Notes under the pieces: generated by a model
What the model was told of the DNA's origin: nothing
The model's input: only the letters and a program-made list of their open reading frames with translations
The model's database searches: none
Assembly: GCA_003534295.1 (NCBI GenBank)
Contig: DPDV01000016.1
Coordinates: 1 to 59,104, forward strand
Reading direction: 5' to 3'
DNA from: Clostridiales bacterium
GTDB lineage: Bacteria; Bacillota; Clostridia; TANB77; CAG-508
DNA length: 59,104 nucleotides
Shown: positions 42,364-51,981 of the stretch, in pieces
Layout: every line of letters starts with the position of its first letter
Position numbering within the stretch: the first letter of the stretch is position 1
Position numbers and translations under genes: made by a program

Positions 42364-44691
42364 TTATAATTCTACTTTAAAAGTTAAATTTTCATTATTA
42401 CAATCTATTAATACTTTTTGTCCGTTTTTTAATTCACCCTTTAAAATCATGTCAGACAGTTCATCTTCTAAATATCTTTGTATTGCTCTTCTTAAAGGTC
42501 TTGCACCATATTTTACGTCAGTACCAACTTTTAATAAAAAGTTAGTTGCAGATTCTGTAAGTACCATTGTAATATCTTTATTAGACAATGCTTTTTGAGT
42601 ATCTTTTAACATTAAATTTATAATTTGTAACAATTGTTCATTAGTTAGTTGATTAAATATAACAATTTCATCTACTCTGTTTAAAAATTCGGGTCTAAAA
42701 GTTTCTCTTAAAGTATCTAATATTTTAGAATTATTAATTTGAGTACCACCAAACCCTATAGAATTTGTATTTAGGTTAGAACCAGCATTAGAAGTCATTA
42801 TAATAATAGTATTTTCAAAGCTTATGGTATTTCCTTGAGCATCTGTTAATCTGCCATCATCCAAAACTTGAAGTAATATATTAAACACATCAGGGTGTGC
42901 TTTTTCTATTTCATCAAACAATATAATTGAATAAGGGTTTCTTTTAACTTTTTCAGTTAGTTGGCCTGCATCATCATAACCTACATATCCAGGAGGCGAG
43001 CCTATTAACTTGGATGTAGAATGACTTTCCATATATTCAGACATATCTACTCTAATAATGGAATCCTCATTTCCAAACATCTCGTATGCTAAGGCCTTAG
43101 CAAGCTCAGTTTTACCAACACCAGTAGGACCTACAAATATAAAAGAAGGTGGCCTTTTTGTACTTTTTAATCCAGCTCTATTTCTTCTTATTGCTCTAGA
43201 AACAGCTTCTACAGCATTATCTTGGCCAATTATTCTTTGATGTAAGTTTCCCTCTAAATTTAAAAGTTTTTGTGTCTCCTCTTCAGTTATTTTCTTAACA
43301 GGAATTTTAGTCCAACTCTCGATTACTTCAGCAATATCTTGAACAGTTAAATTAACAAGTTTCATTTTTTTATTTAATTTATCAATCTGTTCTATTAAAG
43401 CACATTCTTTTGCTTTTAATTCAGCAGCTTTTTTATAATCTTCTGTTGAATCAGCAGAAGCAGCTTCTTCTTTATCTTCTTGAACATCTTTTAATTGATT
43501 TTTTAGAATTTCTAATTGATATAGTTCTTTATTATTTAAATTGATTCTAGAACATGCTTCATCCAATATATCAATAGCTTTATCTGGCAAAAATCTGTCA
43601 TGGATGTATTTTTCGGACATTATAACAGCTTGTTTAATAACATCAGTAGAAATCTTTACCTTGTGAAATTCCTCGTAATATTTTTTTATACCTTCAAGAA
43701 TATCTATTGAATCTGTAATTGAAGGTTCTTCTACAATAACTGGTTGGAATCTTCTTTCTAAAGCACTATCTTTTTCAATATATTTTCTGTATTCTTTTAA
43801 TGTAGTGGTTCCAACTAATTGAATTTCTCCATTTGAAAGAGAAGGCTTCAAAATATCTGCAGCATTCATGGAATGTTCAGCATCACCAGCACCTATAATA
43901 TTATGGATTTCATCTATAACTAATATAATGTTTCCTAAGTTTTTACATTCATCTATAATAGATTTCATTCTTGCTTCAAATTGTCCTCTAAATTGTGTTC
44001 CAGCAATTACAGATGTCATGTCTAATAAATAAACTTCTTTATTCAATAATTTCGCAGGTACATTTCCATTAGCAATTTTTATGGCTAATCCTTGAGCTAT
44101 TGCTGTTTTACCAACACCAGGTTCTCCTATTAAGCAAGGGTTATTTTTGGAACGTCTATTTAAAATTTGAATAATTCTTTGAATTTCTTTATCTCTACCA
44201 ACAACCATGTCTAATTGATTATTTTTTGCCTTATTAGTTAAATTAGTTCCAAATGTATCTAAAGCTTTTTTCTTTTTATCTTTAACTTTTTTATCAACTT
44301 TAACTTTTTTTCTGTCAGAAGATGATTCTTGTGCACCTTCGGCATTTTCGCCAAACATATTAGAAAAGATAGAACCTAATGGAATAGCACTAAACTGTGG
44401 AGTAGGATTATCTTCAAAGTTAGTAGAATCATCTGATGTAAAACTAGAAGGGTCAATACTAGATAAATCTATATTATTTGCCATATCTTTTACAATAGTT
44501 TCTAGTTGCTTAGTCATGTCATTTAAGTCATTTTCAGACAAATTAGCTTGTTTCATTAAACTATCTATAGGATTTATTCCTTTAGCCTTTGCACATTCAT
44601 AGCATAAACCTTGTAATTCTTGTTTACCGGTTTCATCTTGTTTGTTTATAAAAATTACAGCTGTATTTTTATTACATATTGAGCATAACAT
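42364..44691 (-). CDS. clpE: Clp ATPase with N-terminal zinc finger (ClpE-like)
   Basis: A 775-residue AAA+ unfoldase. In place of the ClpC double-repeat N-domain it has a zinc finger, CSIC...CYEC (about 3-35), followed by a linker, as in ClpE. D1: GEPGVGKTAIAQG, VIDEIHNIIGAG. A middle coiled coil (about 395-450) precedes D2: VGPTGVGKTELAKAL, LFDEIEKAHPDVFNILLQVLDDGRLTD. The IGF tripeptide in NSIGFGG is the ClpP-docking loop, so it should feed ClpP. Its upstream region has a sigma-A promoter; I see no obvious CtsR direct heptad repeat. A GGAGA site lies rather far (about 12 nt) from the ATG. Confidence 0.88.
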   Translation of the reverse strand: MLCSICNKNTAVIFINKQDETGKQELQGLCYECAKAKGINPIDSLMKQANLSENDLNDMTKQLETIVKDMANNIDLSSIDPSSFTSDDSTNFEDNPTPQFSAIPLGSIFSNMFGENAEGAQESSSDRKKVKVDKKVKDKKKKALDTFGTNLTNKAKNNQLDMVVGRDKEIQRIIQILNRRSKNNPCLIGEPGVGKTAIAQGLAIKIANGNVPAKLLNKEVYLLDMTSVIAGTQFRGQFEARMKSIIDECKNLGNIILVIDEIHNIIGAGDAEHSMNAADILKPSLSNGEIQLVGTTTLKEYRKYIEKDSALERRFQPVIVEEPSITDSIDILEGIKKYYEEFHKVKISTDVIKQAVIMSEKYIHDRFLPDKAIDILDEACSRINLNNKELYQLEILKNQLKDVQEDKEEAASADSTEDYKKAAELKAKECALIEQIDKLNKKMKLVNLTVQDIAEVIESWTKIPVKKITEEETQKLLNLEGNLHQRIIGQDNAVEAVSRAIRRNRAGLKSTKRPPSFIFVGPTGVGKTELAKALAYEMFGNEDSIIRVDMSEYMESHSTSKLIGSPPGYVGYDDAGQLTEKVKRNPYSIILFDEIEKAHPDVFNILLQVLDDGRLTDAQGNTISFENTIIIMTSNAGSNLNTNSIGFGGTQINNSKILDTLRETFRPEFLNRVDEIVIFNQLTNEQLLQIINLMLKDTQKALSNKDITMVLTESATNFLLKVGTDVKYGARPLRRAIQRYLEDELSDMILKGELKNGQKVLIDCNNENLTFKVEL

Positions 44692-44732
44692 ATATTAAAT
44701 AATCTCCAATCTTATAAATTAATTCAATATAT

Positions 44733-44761
44733 ATAATAACGCAAAAAGGCAAACTAGTCAA
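44733..44761 (-). promoter_or_regulatory. Sigma-A promoter of clpE-pgsA
   Basis: On the minus strand TTGACT (44761-44756), 17-nt spacer, TATTAT (44738-44733). Confidence 0.75.
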
Positions 44762-44770
44762 TTAAAAAAT

Positions 44771-44799
44771 TTGTATTTTCTGCAAAAAAATGGTATAAT
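44771..44799 (+). promoter_or_regulatory. Sigma-A promoter of the 44843 gene
   Basis: TTGTAT (44771-44776), 17-nt spacer, TATAAT (44794-44799). It is back-to-back with the clpE promoter, with 9 nt between the -35 boxes. Confidence 0.75.
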
Positions 44800-44842
44800 A
44801 GATGAAGATTTGCTAAAATGTAAATGGAGGTATTACAAAAAA

Positions 44843-45709
44843 ATGGAAAACGCAAAAAAAATATATATAATCATATCTATAATATGTGTATTATCAATTG
44901 TTTTAGGGGCATATGCACAATTTTTTGGCAAGAGGGATAGCAAAACTTCTGATATACCAACTAATAATACAACAGATGAAAATGTAATAGAAAATCCGGT
45001 TCAACCAGAAAAAGAAAAAACTATGGAAGAGTTAAAAAATGAATTTGTTAAAACTATTAACAATAGTTTTAATGTAGAAGAAAAGGATATTTCAAAAATA
45101 GAAAGAATTAATACAGAAAAAAGCATAGTATATATAGCTTATAGTATACAACAGGAAAATAAATTTTATGATATAGATTTAAACATACCAATGATTAATA
45201 TAAAAGGAAATATACCAAAAGAATTTAATAAGGTAACTCAAGAGGTGTTTGTAAAAAAAGCAAATGAAGTGAGAAAAAATAAAAATAATGCTGAAAAAAT
45301 CATATACAGCATAGATTATGTAGGATATTTAAATGATAATATTTTATCTATTATTATTAAATCATCATTAAAGCAGGGCAATAATCCACAAAGAATAATA
45401 ATTCAAACATATAACTACAATATAGAGACAAAAGAAAAAGTTTCTTTAAATAATATAATTGAACAAAAAAATATAAATGTACAAGAATTACAGAACAAAA
45501 TAAATGATGTCTTAAAAAGTGTAAAAAAAGAAGAGACAATATTAATAAATTCTGGGTACCCTGTATATGAAAGAAATTTAGAAAGTGAAATATATAAAAT
45601 AGAAAATATAACTAATTTCTTTTTGAATGGAGAAGGAAAATTATACATAGTATTTGCATACGGAAATCAAAATTTTACTTCAGAATTTGATATAGTAAAA
45701 TATGAATAA
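44843..45709 (+). CDS. Membrane-anchored exported protein, DUF4163/DUF3298-like
   Basis: A 288-residue protein with an N-terminal membrane anchor (about 9-29) and a Thr/Asn/Glu-rich linker. An outer domain follows with YDIDLNIPMINIKGNIPKEFNKVTQEVF, YSIDYVGYLNDNILSIIIKSSL, IIIQTYNYNIETKEKVSLNNII and IVFAYGNQNF. This order recalls the DUF4163 plus DUF3298 module of the B. subtilis RsiV and PdaC proteins, but no catalytic residues stand out. I start at 44843 because GGAGG lies upstream and the longer frame would begin inside the promoter. topB follows after 22 nt. Confidence 0.65.
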   Translation: MENAKKIYIIISIICVLSIVLGAYAQFFGKRDSKTSDIPTNNTTDENVIENPVQPEKEKTMEELKNEFVKTINNSFNVEEKDISKIERINTEKSIVYIAYSIQQENKFYDIDLNIPMINIKGNIPKEFNKVTQEVFVKKANEVRKNKNNAEKIIYSIDYVGYLNDNILSIIIKSSLKQGNNPQRIIIQTYNYNIETKEKVSLNNIIEQKNINVQELQNKINDVLKSVKKEETILINSGYPVYERNLESEIYKIENITNFFLNGEGKLYIVFAYGNQNFTSEFDIVKYE

Positions 45710-45731
45710 ATTATAGCAAAGGAAGATTTTT

Positions 45732-47634
45732 TTGAAAAATATATTAATAACGGAAAAGCCATCAGTAGCTATGGAATTTGCAAAAGTTTTAAAGGAAAAT
45801 GGAATAAGAAAAAATGGATATATAGAATCTGCCAATTGGATAATAACGTGGTGTGTGGGTCATTTAGTAACAATGTCTTATCCGGAAAAATATGATGAGA
45901 AATTAAAATTTTGGAGATTAGACACATTACCATTTATGCCAAAAGAATATAAATATGAAGTGATACCAAATGTTGAAAAACAGTATAATATAATAAAAGA
46001 ACTGTTAACAAGAGAAGACATTGAATGTATATATGTTGCAACTGACTCTGGAAGAGAGGGAGAATATATATATAGACTTGTAGAAATGCAAATAGGACTT
46101 AAAAATAAACAAAGAAGAAGAATATGGATAGATTCTCAAACAGAAGAAGAAATAAAAAGAGGAATAGAGCAAGCTAAGCCATTAGATGAATATAATAGTT
46201 TATCAGATTCGGCATATTTACGTGCAAAAGAAGATTATTTAATAGGAATTAATTTTTCTAGACTGTTATCTATAATATATGGTAAAAGATTGGCAAAAGA
46301 CTTGGGAGAAGAGAAAATATCTATATCGGTTGGAAGGGTTATGACTTGCGTTTTAGGCATGGTAGTTTCCAGAGAGCGTGAAATTAGAAATTTTGTTAAA
46401 ATTCCATATTACAAGGTGATTGGAAAGTTTGGAGAGCAAGAAAATGCATTTAGTGCAGAATGGAAAGTGGGAGAAAAATCAATATTATGGAATTCGCCAA
46501 AACTCTATAATGAATCAGGTTTTAAAAGGGAAAATGATGCAAAGGAATTTATAAATTATTTTAAAGGTAAAAATGCAGTTGTAAAAGAAGTAAAAAAAAG
46601 CAAAACCAAAGAAAAAGCACCATTGTTGTTTAATTTAGCGGAAATTCAAAATGAATGCACAAAAAGATTTAAAATAAAACCAGATGAAACATTGGAAATA
46701 ATACAAAATTTGTATGAGAAAAAGTTGGTAACATATCCAAGAACAGATGCTAGGGTTATATCTACGGCTGTCGCAAAAGTTATTTCAAAAAATTTGAATG
46801 GAATAGCAAAGGGATTTAAAAATGAGGAAATACAAAAATATATAAAGAAAATGGTGGAAGAAAAATACTCTACAGATTTAATAAAGACAAAATATGTAGA
46901 TGATAGTAAAATTACAGATCATTATGCGATAATACCAACAGGTCAAGGCTATGAAAACTATGATAATTTAATAGAACTACATAAAAAAGTGTATATTTTA
47001 ATAGTAAAAAGATTTTTAAGTATTTTTTATCCATCAGCAGAATTTAGTAAAATATCAGTGGAGATCGACATAGAAAATGAACAATTCTTTGCAAATGGTA
47101 AAGTATGTACTGTGTTATGATATTTAGAAGTATTAAAAGACAACCAAAAAGAGAATTCGCAAGAAAATTTAGACATACTTAATAAATTAAAAAAAGGACA
47201 AGACATAGAAATTACAAACTTTGAAATAAAGACATCTGAGACAACTCCTCCTTCAAGATATAATTCTGGTTCTATTATATTGGCAATGGAAAATGCGGGT
47301 AAACTGATAGAAGATGAAGAGTTAAGAGAACAAATAAAAGGAGCTGGAATAGGCACAAGTGCTACTAGAGCAGAAATTATAAAAAAATTAGAAAGAATTA
47401 ACTACATATCTATAAATACAAAGACACAAATTATAACACCGACCGAGAAGCGGAGAAAAAATATATGATGTAGTATATAACTCTATGCCAGATATGTTAA
47501 CCCCAAAATTAACGGCAAGTTGGGAAAAAGGATTAGAAATGGTAGCAAATAGTGAGATTAAATCTGAAGAGTTTATGAAAAAACTAGAGTTATATGTTAG
47601 TTCAAAAATAAATAAATTGGTAGTTAAAATGTAA
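45732..47634 (+). pseudogene. topB: DNA topoisomerase III, broken by a stop and a frameshift
   Basis: A type IA topoisomerase frame starting at TTG 45732 (MKNILITEKPSVAMEFAKVL). The TOPRIM region (ATDSGREGEYIYRL) and catalytic Tyr motif TYPRTDARVIS are intact in the first 462 codons. An in-frame TGA at 47118-47120 interrupts a place where Gly (GGA) would fit. The same frame then continues (YLEVLKDNQ...TTPPSRYNSGSI...GIGTSATRAEII) to TPTEK, where an additional C at 47451 shifts the frame; after it the expected GEKIYDVVYNSMPDMLTPKLTASWEKGLE resumes to TAA at 47634. The two lesions make either a recent pseudogene or sequence errors. A shortened product could still be made. Confidence 0.85.
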
Positions 47635-47676
47635 AAATTGAAATTTAATGTGTAAAAGAAAGGAATGTGAGAAAAA

Positions 47677-48510
47677 ATGAGAATAGGACTGGCTTTATCT
47701 GGTGGAGGAATAAAAGGAACGGCACATATAGGGGCAATAAAAGCATTTGAAGAGAATCAAATAGAAATAAGTGCTGTAACAGGAACAAGTATAGGCAGTA
47801 TAATTACAGTGTTAGTAGCAATGGGATATACAGCAGACCAAATGCTAGATTTATTCAATTATTTTGCCAAGGACATATTTAGAGCGGAGCCTAGATATTT
47901 AATGTCAAATATAAAGAATTCAAAAAGACTCTTAGGCTATGGTGCACTGTCAGGAGAAACAATAGAGAATGTAATAGATGAGTGTGCAAAATACAAGGGA
48001 TTGTATAATATAACAGATATAAAAATGCCTATAGCTATTTCAAGTGTTGATATAATTAATTGCAAAAAACATGTATTTACAAATAGAATAGTTAAAAATG
48101 ATGAAAAATATATAAATAATATTTCTATTGGAAAAGCAGTAAGAGCAAGTTGCAGTTTTCCAGGATTATTTGCACCATGTGAATTTGAAAATTATAAATT
48201 TGTAGATGGTGGAATATTAGACAATGTACCAGTAGAAGAATTAGAAAAACTAAAAGTAGACAAAAAAATTGCAATTAAATTTCCACCAGACCTTACAGAT
48301 AATCCAAAAAGCGCATATGATGTAGCATTTAAGGCAATAGACGTTATGTTTAATGAAAAAGATGAAAGAACAGTTAAAGAATGTGATTATGTAATAAATG
48401 TAAAAATTCCATCTGGAAATGTTTTTAATGTAAAAAAAATAAAAGACTGTTACAATAAAGGATATATTGAAACAGTATCTAATATTAAAAATATAAAAGA
48501 AATTTTATAA
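47677..48510 (+). CDS. Patatin-like phospholipase
   Basis: A 277-residue cytoplasmic or peripheral lipid acyl hydrolase of the patatin/RssA group. The oxyanion loop is LSGGGIKGTAHIGAI, the nucleophile Ser38 is in GTSIGS, and catalytic Asp177 is in VDGGILDNVPV. No signal peptide. Bacterial relatives hydrolyse membrane phospholipids or lysophospholipids; the physiological substrate is unknown. AAAGGAATGTGAG lies before the ATG. A strong terminator follows 12 nt after the stop. Confidence 0.92.
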   Translation: MRIGLALSGGGIKGTAHIGAIKAFEENQIEISAVTGTSIGSIITVLVAMGYTADQMLDLFNYFAKDIFRAEPRYLMSNIKNSKRLLGYGALSGETIENVIDECAKYKGLYNITDIKMPIAISSVDIINCKKHVFTNRIVKNDEKYINNISIGKAVRASCSFPGLFAPCEFENYKFVDGGILDNVPVEELEKLKVDKKIAIKFPPDLTDNPKSAYDVAFKAIDVMFNEKDERTVKECDYVINVKIPSGNVFNVKKIKDCYNKGYIETVSNIKNIKEIL

Positions 48511-48720
48511 ATCATTGTTTTCACTAGTAGTATCTGAAGTACTACTAGTGTTGTTTTTTTCATTTTTATTAAAAGTTTGTTGAACTTTAACTTTTATATC
48601 ATTAAATACTTCTGGATAAGAGATTATCCCAAAATAAGTAATAGCACCAATAATAACTAAAATAAAAACAATTATAATAGTCATAAATAATGTTTTTCCA
48701 GAATTAGATTTAAATTTCAT
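48505..48720 (-). CDS. Small single-pass membrane protein, unknown
   Basis: A 71-residue protein: basic start MKFKSNSGKT, one membrane helix (about 11-34), then a basic stretch (NDIKVKVQQTFNKNEK) and a Ser/Thr/Asn-rich tail. Not recognised. The start at 48720 follows CGGAGG with good spacing, and a promoter lies at 48746-48774. The 3' end overlaps the patatin stop by a few bases and includes the patatin terminator, so its own coding sequence contains a convergent terminator. Confidence 0.65.
   Translation of the reverse strand: MKFKSNSGKTLFMTIIIVFILVIIGAITYFGIISYPEVFNDIKVKVQQTFNKNEKNNTSSTSDTTSENNDL
48522..48560 (+). terminator. Intrinsic terminator after the patatin gene
   Basis: A perfect 11-bp stem CACTAGTAGTA/TACTACTAGTG with a 7-nt loop, then TTGTTTTTTT. 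It lies in the coding sequence of the opposite small gene. Confidence 0.85.
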
Positions 48721-48745
48721 AAAATCAACCTCCGTACAGTTATTA

Positions 48746-48774
48746 ACTATAATTACTATACCACAAAATGGCAA
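48746..48774 (-). promoter_or_regulatory. Sigma-A promoter of the small membrane protein gene
   Basis: On the minus strand TTGCCA (48774-48769), 17-nt spacer, TATAGT (48751-48746). Confidence 0.65.
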
Positions 48775-48791
48775 AAAAAACAAGACTATTA

Positions 48792-48819
48792 TTGTAATAC
48801 TAGAAGTGGTATATATAAT
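48792..48819 (+). promoter_or_regulatory. Probable promoter of murA-divIB cluster
   Basis: TTGTAA (48792-48797), 16-nt spacer, TATAAT (48814-48819). The ~130-nt leader before murA contains an open frame (GDIEYLSGTIKEELYSHNQKLTIYENKT) that lacks a usable start; it may be a gene remnant. Confidence 0.5.
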
Positions 48820-48958
48820 AAAGGGAGGAGTTGCAAAGGAGATATAGAATATTTATCAGGAACAATTAAAGAAGAACTGTACTCACATAATCAAAAACTC
48901 ACAATTTATGAAAACAAGACATAAAATATAGCAAAATAAAATAGAAAGGGTGAATAAA

Positions 48959-50218
48959 ATGTCTAGTTACATAATAGAAGGAGGCAGAAGATTAGAGGGT
49001 GAAGTAGAAGTATCAGGTTCAAAAAATGCATCATTACCAATATTAGCAGCAACAATATTAAATAAAGGAAATACAAAGTTATACAATGTACCTAATATAC
49101 ATGATACAAAAATAACACAAGAAATTTTAAAATATTTGGGTTGTAAAATTAAGAAGAATAATGGTAAAATAGAGATAAACTCTAAGAAGATAATCAAAAG
49201 AGAAATTCCAGAACAACTAATGAGGCAAATGAGGTCAACAGTAATATTGGCCGGAGCTATATTAGGAAGATTTAAAGAAGTAACTTTCTCATATCCAGGT
49301 GGATGTGATATTGGAACAAGACCTATAGATTTACATTTAGCGGCTTTTAAAAAATTGGGAGTAAATATTTCAGAAGATAGTGGATTTATTACATGTAAAT
49401 GTGATAAAATAATAGGCACAAATATAGACTTAGATTTCCCAAGCGTTGGTGCAACCGAAAATATAATACTTGCAAGTGTTTACGCAGATGGTATAACTAA
49501 GATTTCTAATGCTGCTATGGAACCAGAAATAGTGGATTTAGCAAAATTTTTAAATAAAATGGGTGCTAAAATAGAAGGAGCAGGCACAAACATAATTAAA
49601 ATAACAGGTGTAGAAAAATTAAAGGATGTGTCATATTCCATAATGCCAGATAGAATAGAGGCAGGCACGCTATTATGTGCAGTTGCTATAACTGGTGGAA
49701 AAGTTAAACTAAATAAAGTAATTCCAGAACATATAAATCAAATTTTAAACAAACTAGAACAAACAGGTTGTGAAATAAAGATAGAGAATAAATGTGTTTG
49801 TTTAAAGGCACCTAAAAAAATCAAAGCTGTTGATATAAAAACAATGCCATATCCGGGTTTTCCGACAGATATGCAATCTGTTTTTGCAAGTATACTAACA
49901 ATTGCAAAGGGAAATTCTGTTATAGTGGAAAATATATTTGAAAATAGATACAAATATGTAAGTGAGTTAAAACGAATGGGGGCCAAGATAACAGTAGAAG
50001 GAAGAATTGCTGTAATAAAGGGATGCAAAAAATTATCAGGAGCTACTGTAGAAAGCACAGATTTAAGAGGTGGAGCAGCATTAGTTGTAGCAGGTCTAGT
50101 TGCAAAAGGAACGACAACAGTTAATAAAATAGGATATATTTTAAGAGGATATGAAGGCTTGGATAAAAAATTGAACAAGTTAGGTGCAAAAATAACAATA
50201 AAAGAAGAAAAGGAATAG
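48959..50218 (+). CDS. murA: UDP-N-acetylglucosamine 1-carboxyvinyltransferase
   Basis: A 419-residue enzyme of the first committed peptidoglycan step: it transfers enolpyruvate from PEP to UDP-GlcNAc. EGGRRLEGEVEVSGSKNASLPILAA is the conserved N-terminus, and the catalytic Cys116 is in PGGCDIGTRPIDLHL. Cysteine there means normal fosfomycin sensitivity is expected. DRIEAGTLL and PYPGFPTDMQ are also present. The start at 48959 follows AAAGGGTGA. It leads the division cluster; divIB follows after 18 nt. Confidence 0.96.
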   Translation: MSSYIIEGGRRLEGEVEVSGSKNASLPILAATILNKGNTKLYNVPNIHDTKITQEILKYLGCKIKKNNGKIEINSKKIIKREIPEQLMRQMRSTVILAGAILGRFKEVTFSYPGGCDIGTRPIDLHLAAFKKLGVNISEDSGFITCKCDKIIGTNIDLDFPSVGATENIILASVYADGITKISNAAMEPEIVDLAKFLNKMGAKIEGAGTNIIKITGVEKLKDVSYSIMPDRIEAGTLLCAVAITGGKVKLNKVIPEHINQILNKLEQTGCEIKIENKCVCLKAPKKIKAVDIKTMPYPGFPTDMQSVFASILTIAKGNSVIVENIFENRYKYVSELKRMGAKITVEGRIAVIKGCKKLSGATVESTDLRGGAALVVAGLVAKGTTTVNKIGYILRGYEGLDKKLNKLGAKITIKEEKE

Positions 50219-50236
50219 AGAGGAAGGAAAGGGCAA

Positions 50237-51226
50237 ATGACAAAGAAATCAAAAGAAGACATACATTATAAAAAAAATAAGGTCAACAAAAAAACAAAGT
50301 CAAATAATGTAAGTGCTAGAAATAAAAACAACGAATTATTTGACTTTGATAAAGAAATTGTTATAGGTATGCCCAGAATTTCAGATGATAAGGAGAAAAA
50401 CAAGAAAAATAAAAAAACAAGTGTGAACACTAACAAAAATAAGCAAAACGCCAAGAAGAAGCTTACTAAACAACAACAAATAGCAATAAAAAAGAAAAAA
50501 GCAATTTTGAAGATAGTAAAAGTATTAACTCTAATTATAGTAATTATAGGAGTAAGCATATATGTTGCCTTGTCTCCATTATTTAATATCAAGGAGATAA
50601 ATGTTACAGGAAACAGCAAACTAAGTAAAGAGGAAATAATAAGCTTATCTGAATTAAAAACAGATGAAAATACTTTTAAAGTATCAAAGAAGAATATAAA
50701 AAATAAAGTAAAGGCAAATGCATATATAGAAAATGTAAAAATAAGAAGGAAATTGCCAGATAAAGTAGAAATTATAGTAGTAGAAAGAGTAGCGACTTAT
50801 ATGATACCATTTGCCAATAGCTACATATATATAAATAACCAAGGATACATGTTAGAAATAACAAGCCAAAAAGCAGAGATGCCTGCTATAGTAGGCATTT
50901 CTACACCAGAGGAAGAACTACATGAAGGGCAAAGGCTAATAAGTGAGGATTTGGTAAAATTAGGAGAAGTGTTACAAATAATGGAATCAGCAAATGCAAA
51001 CGAGCTAGTAGACTTAATAACCAAAATTGATATTTCAAATAGACAAGATTATATACTTACTTTGGAAAAAGAAAAAAAAGCTATACATTTGGGGGATGTT
51101 TCAAATTTAAGTACTAAAATGGCATATGTGAAAAAGATATTAAACGATGAAAAAGGAGTAGAAGGCGAAATCCTTGTAAACACGGATTTGACCAATAAAG
51201 GTGCAGTGTTTAGAGAAAAAGTATAA
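50237..51226 (+). CDS. divIB: Cell division protein DivIB/FtsQ
   Basis: A 329-residue bitopic membrane protein. A long Lys/Asn-rich cytoplasmic segment (about 1-95) precedes one membrane helix (about 97-117), then a POTRA domain (FNIKEINVTGNSKLSKEEIISLS...IENVKIRRKLPDKVEIIVVERVATYMI) and the FtsQ beta domain. It belongs to the DivIB-FtsL-DivIC complex that controls septal peptidoglycan synthesis. GGAAAGGG lies before the ATG. Placement between murA and the DUF881 genes matches the B. subtilis murB-divIB-ylxW-ylxX-sbp-ftsA order. Confidence 0.92.
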   Translation: MTKKSKEDIHYKKNKVNKKTKSNNVSARNKNNELFDFDKEIVIGMPRISDDKEKNKKNKKTSVNTNKNKQNAKKKLTKQQQIAIKKKKAILKIVKVLTLIIVIIGVSIYVALSPLFNIKEINVTGNSKLSKEEIISLSELKTDENTFKVSKKNIKNKVKANAYIENVKIRRKLPDKVEIIVVERVATYMIPFANSYIYINNQGYMLEITSQKAEMPAIVGISTPEEELHEGQRLISEDLVKLGEVLQIMESANANELVDLITKIDISNRQDYILTLEKEKKAIHLGDVSNLSTKMAYVKKILNDEKGVEGEILVNTDLTNKGAVFREKV

Positions 51227-51244
51227 AAATGGATGGGAGAGAAA

Positions 51245-51976
51245 ATGAATAAAAAACAAATATCAATTACATTAGGAATAATGTGTTTTATATTGACAAT
51301 GTCAATAATAGTTCAAATAAAAACAATGAACAACGCTAGCGCAACAGTTGGACAAACACTAACAGAAAATGGATTAAGAGATGAAGTGCTAAAATGGAAA
51401 GAAAAATATGATAGTGTATATTCGCAATTAGGACAAGCAGAAAATAGACTAGAAAAAGTAAGAAACATAGCTACACAAGACAGCAGTACATCTAGTGCCA
51501 AACAGGAAGAATTAAAAAATAACAATATATTATTAGGACTAACAGATGTAACTGGACCAGGAATGGAAATAATTTTAAAAGATAATACTAACATTTCTTC
51601 TGAATTATTAAGTACACAGATATTAGATATGAGCAAATTAGTAGTACATAATACGGATTTAACAGCAATTGTAAACATGTTAAGGCATGCAAATGCAGAA
51701 GCAATTTCTATAAATGGACAAAGGATAATTGCAACATCTGCAATTACATGTGAAGGTAGTGTTATTAAAATAAATGGAGAAAAAATAACATCACCGTTTA
51801 CAATTAAAGCAATAGGCCCTACAGATTTATTTTATGGTTCATTAATGATGCCTGGTGGATACATATATTATATGGAAGAAGACGGAATAATAGTAGAAAA
51901 AAAGAGAATGGAAAGTGTTACAATAGAAAAATATAATGGAGTTATAAATCCAAAATATATTAAATCTAAGAGGTGA
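51245..51976 (+). CDS. DUF881 protein (YlxW-like)
   Basis: A 243-residue protein with an N-terminal membrane helix (about 5-25), a short coiled coil (KWKEKYDSVYSQLGQAENRLEKV) and the DUF881 domain: GLTDVTGPGMEIILKD, IVNMLRHANAEAISINGQRIIATSAITCEGSVIKINGEKITSPFTIKAIG. Function is not established; the family stands beside division genes in many Firmicutes. The start at 51245 follows GGGAGAG. Its stop overlaps the ribosome binding site of the next gene, a paralogue. Confidence 0.9.
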   Translation: MNKKQISITLGIMCFILTMSIIVQIKTMNNASATVGQTLTENGLRDEVLKWKEKYDSVYSQLGQAENRLEKVRNIATQDSSTSSAKQEELKNNNILLGLTDVTGPGMEIILKDNTNISSELLSTQILDMSKLVVHNTDLTAIVNMLRHANAEAISINGQRIIATSAITCEGSVIKINGEKITSPFTIKAIGPTDLFYGSLMMPGGYIYYMEEDGIIVEKKRMESVTIEKYNGVINPKYIKSKR

Positions 51977-51981
51977 TATAT

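Noticed and set aside
44771..44842. N-terminal extension of the 44843 gene (start at TTG 44771)
   Set aside because: That stretch is the promoter itself; GGAGG supports the ATG at 44843.
47118..47120. TGA in topB as selenocysteine or tryptophan recoding
   Set aside because: No selenocysteine element is evident, TGA serves as a normal stop elsewhere in the window, and a second frameshift follows; mutation or sequence error is simpler.
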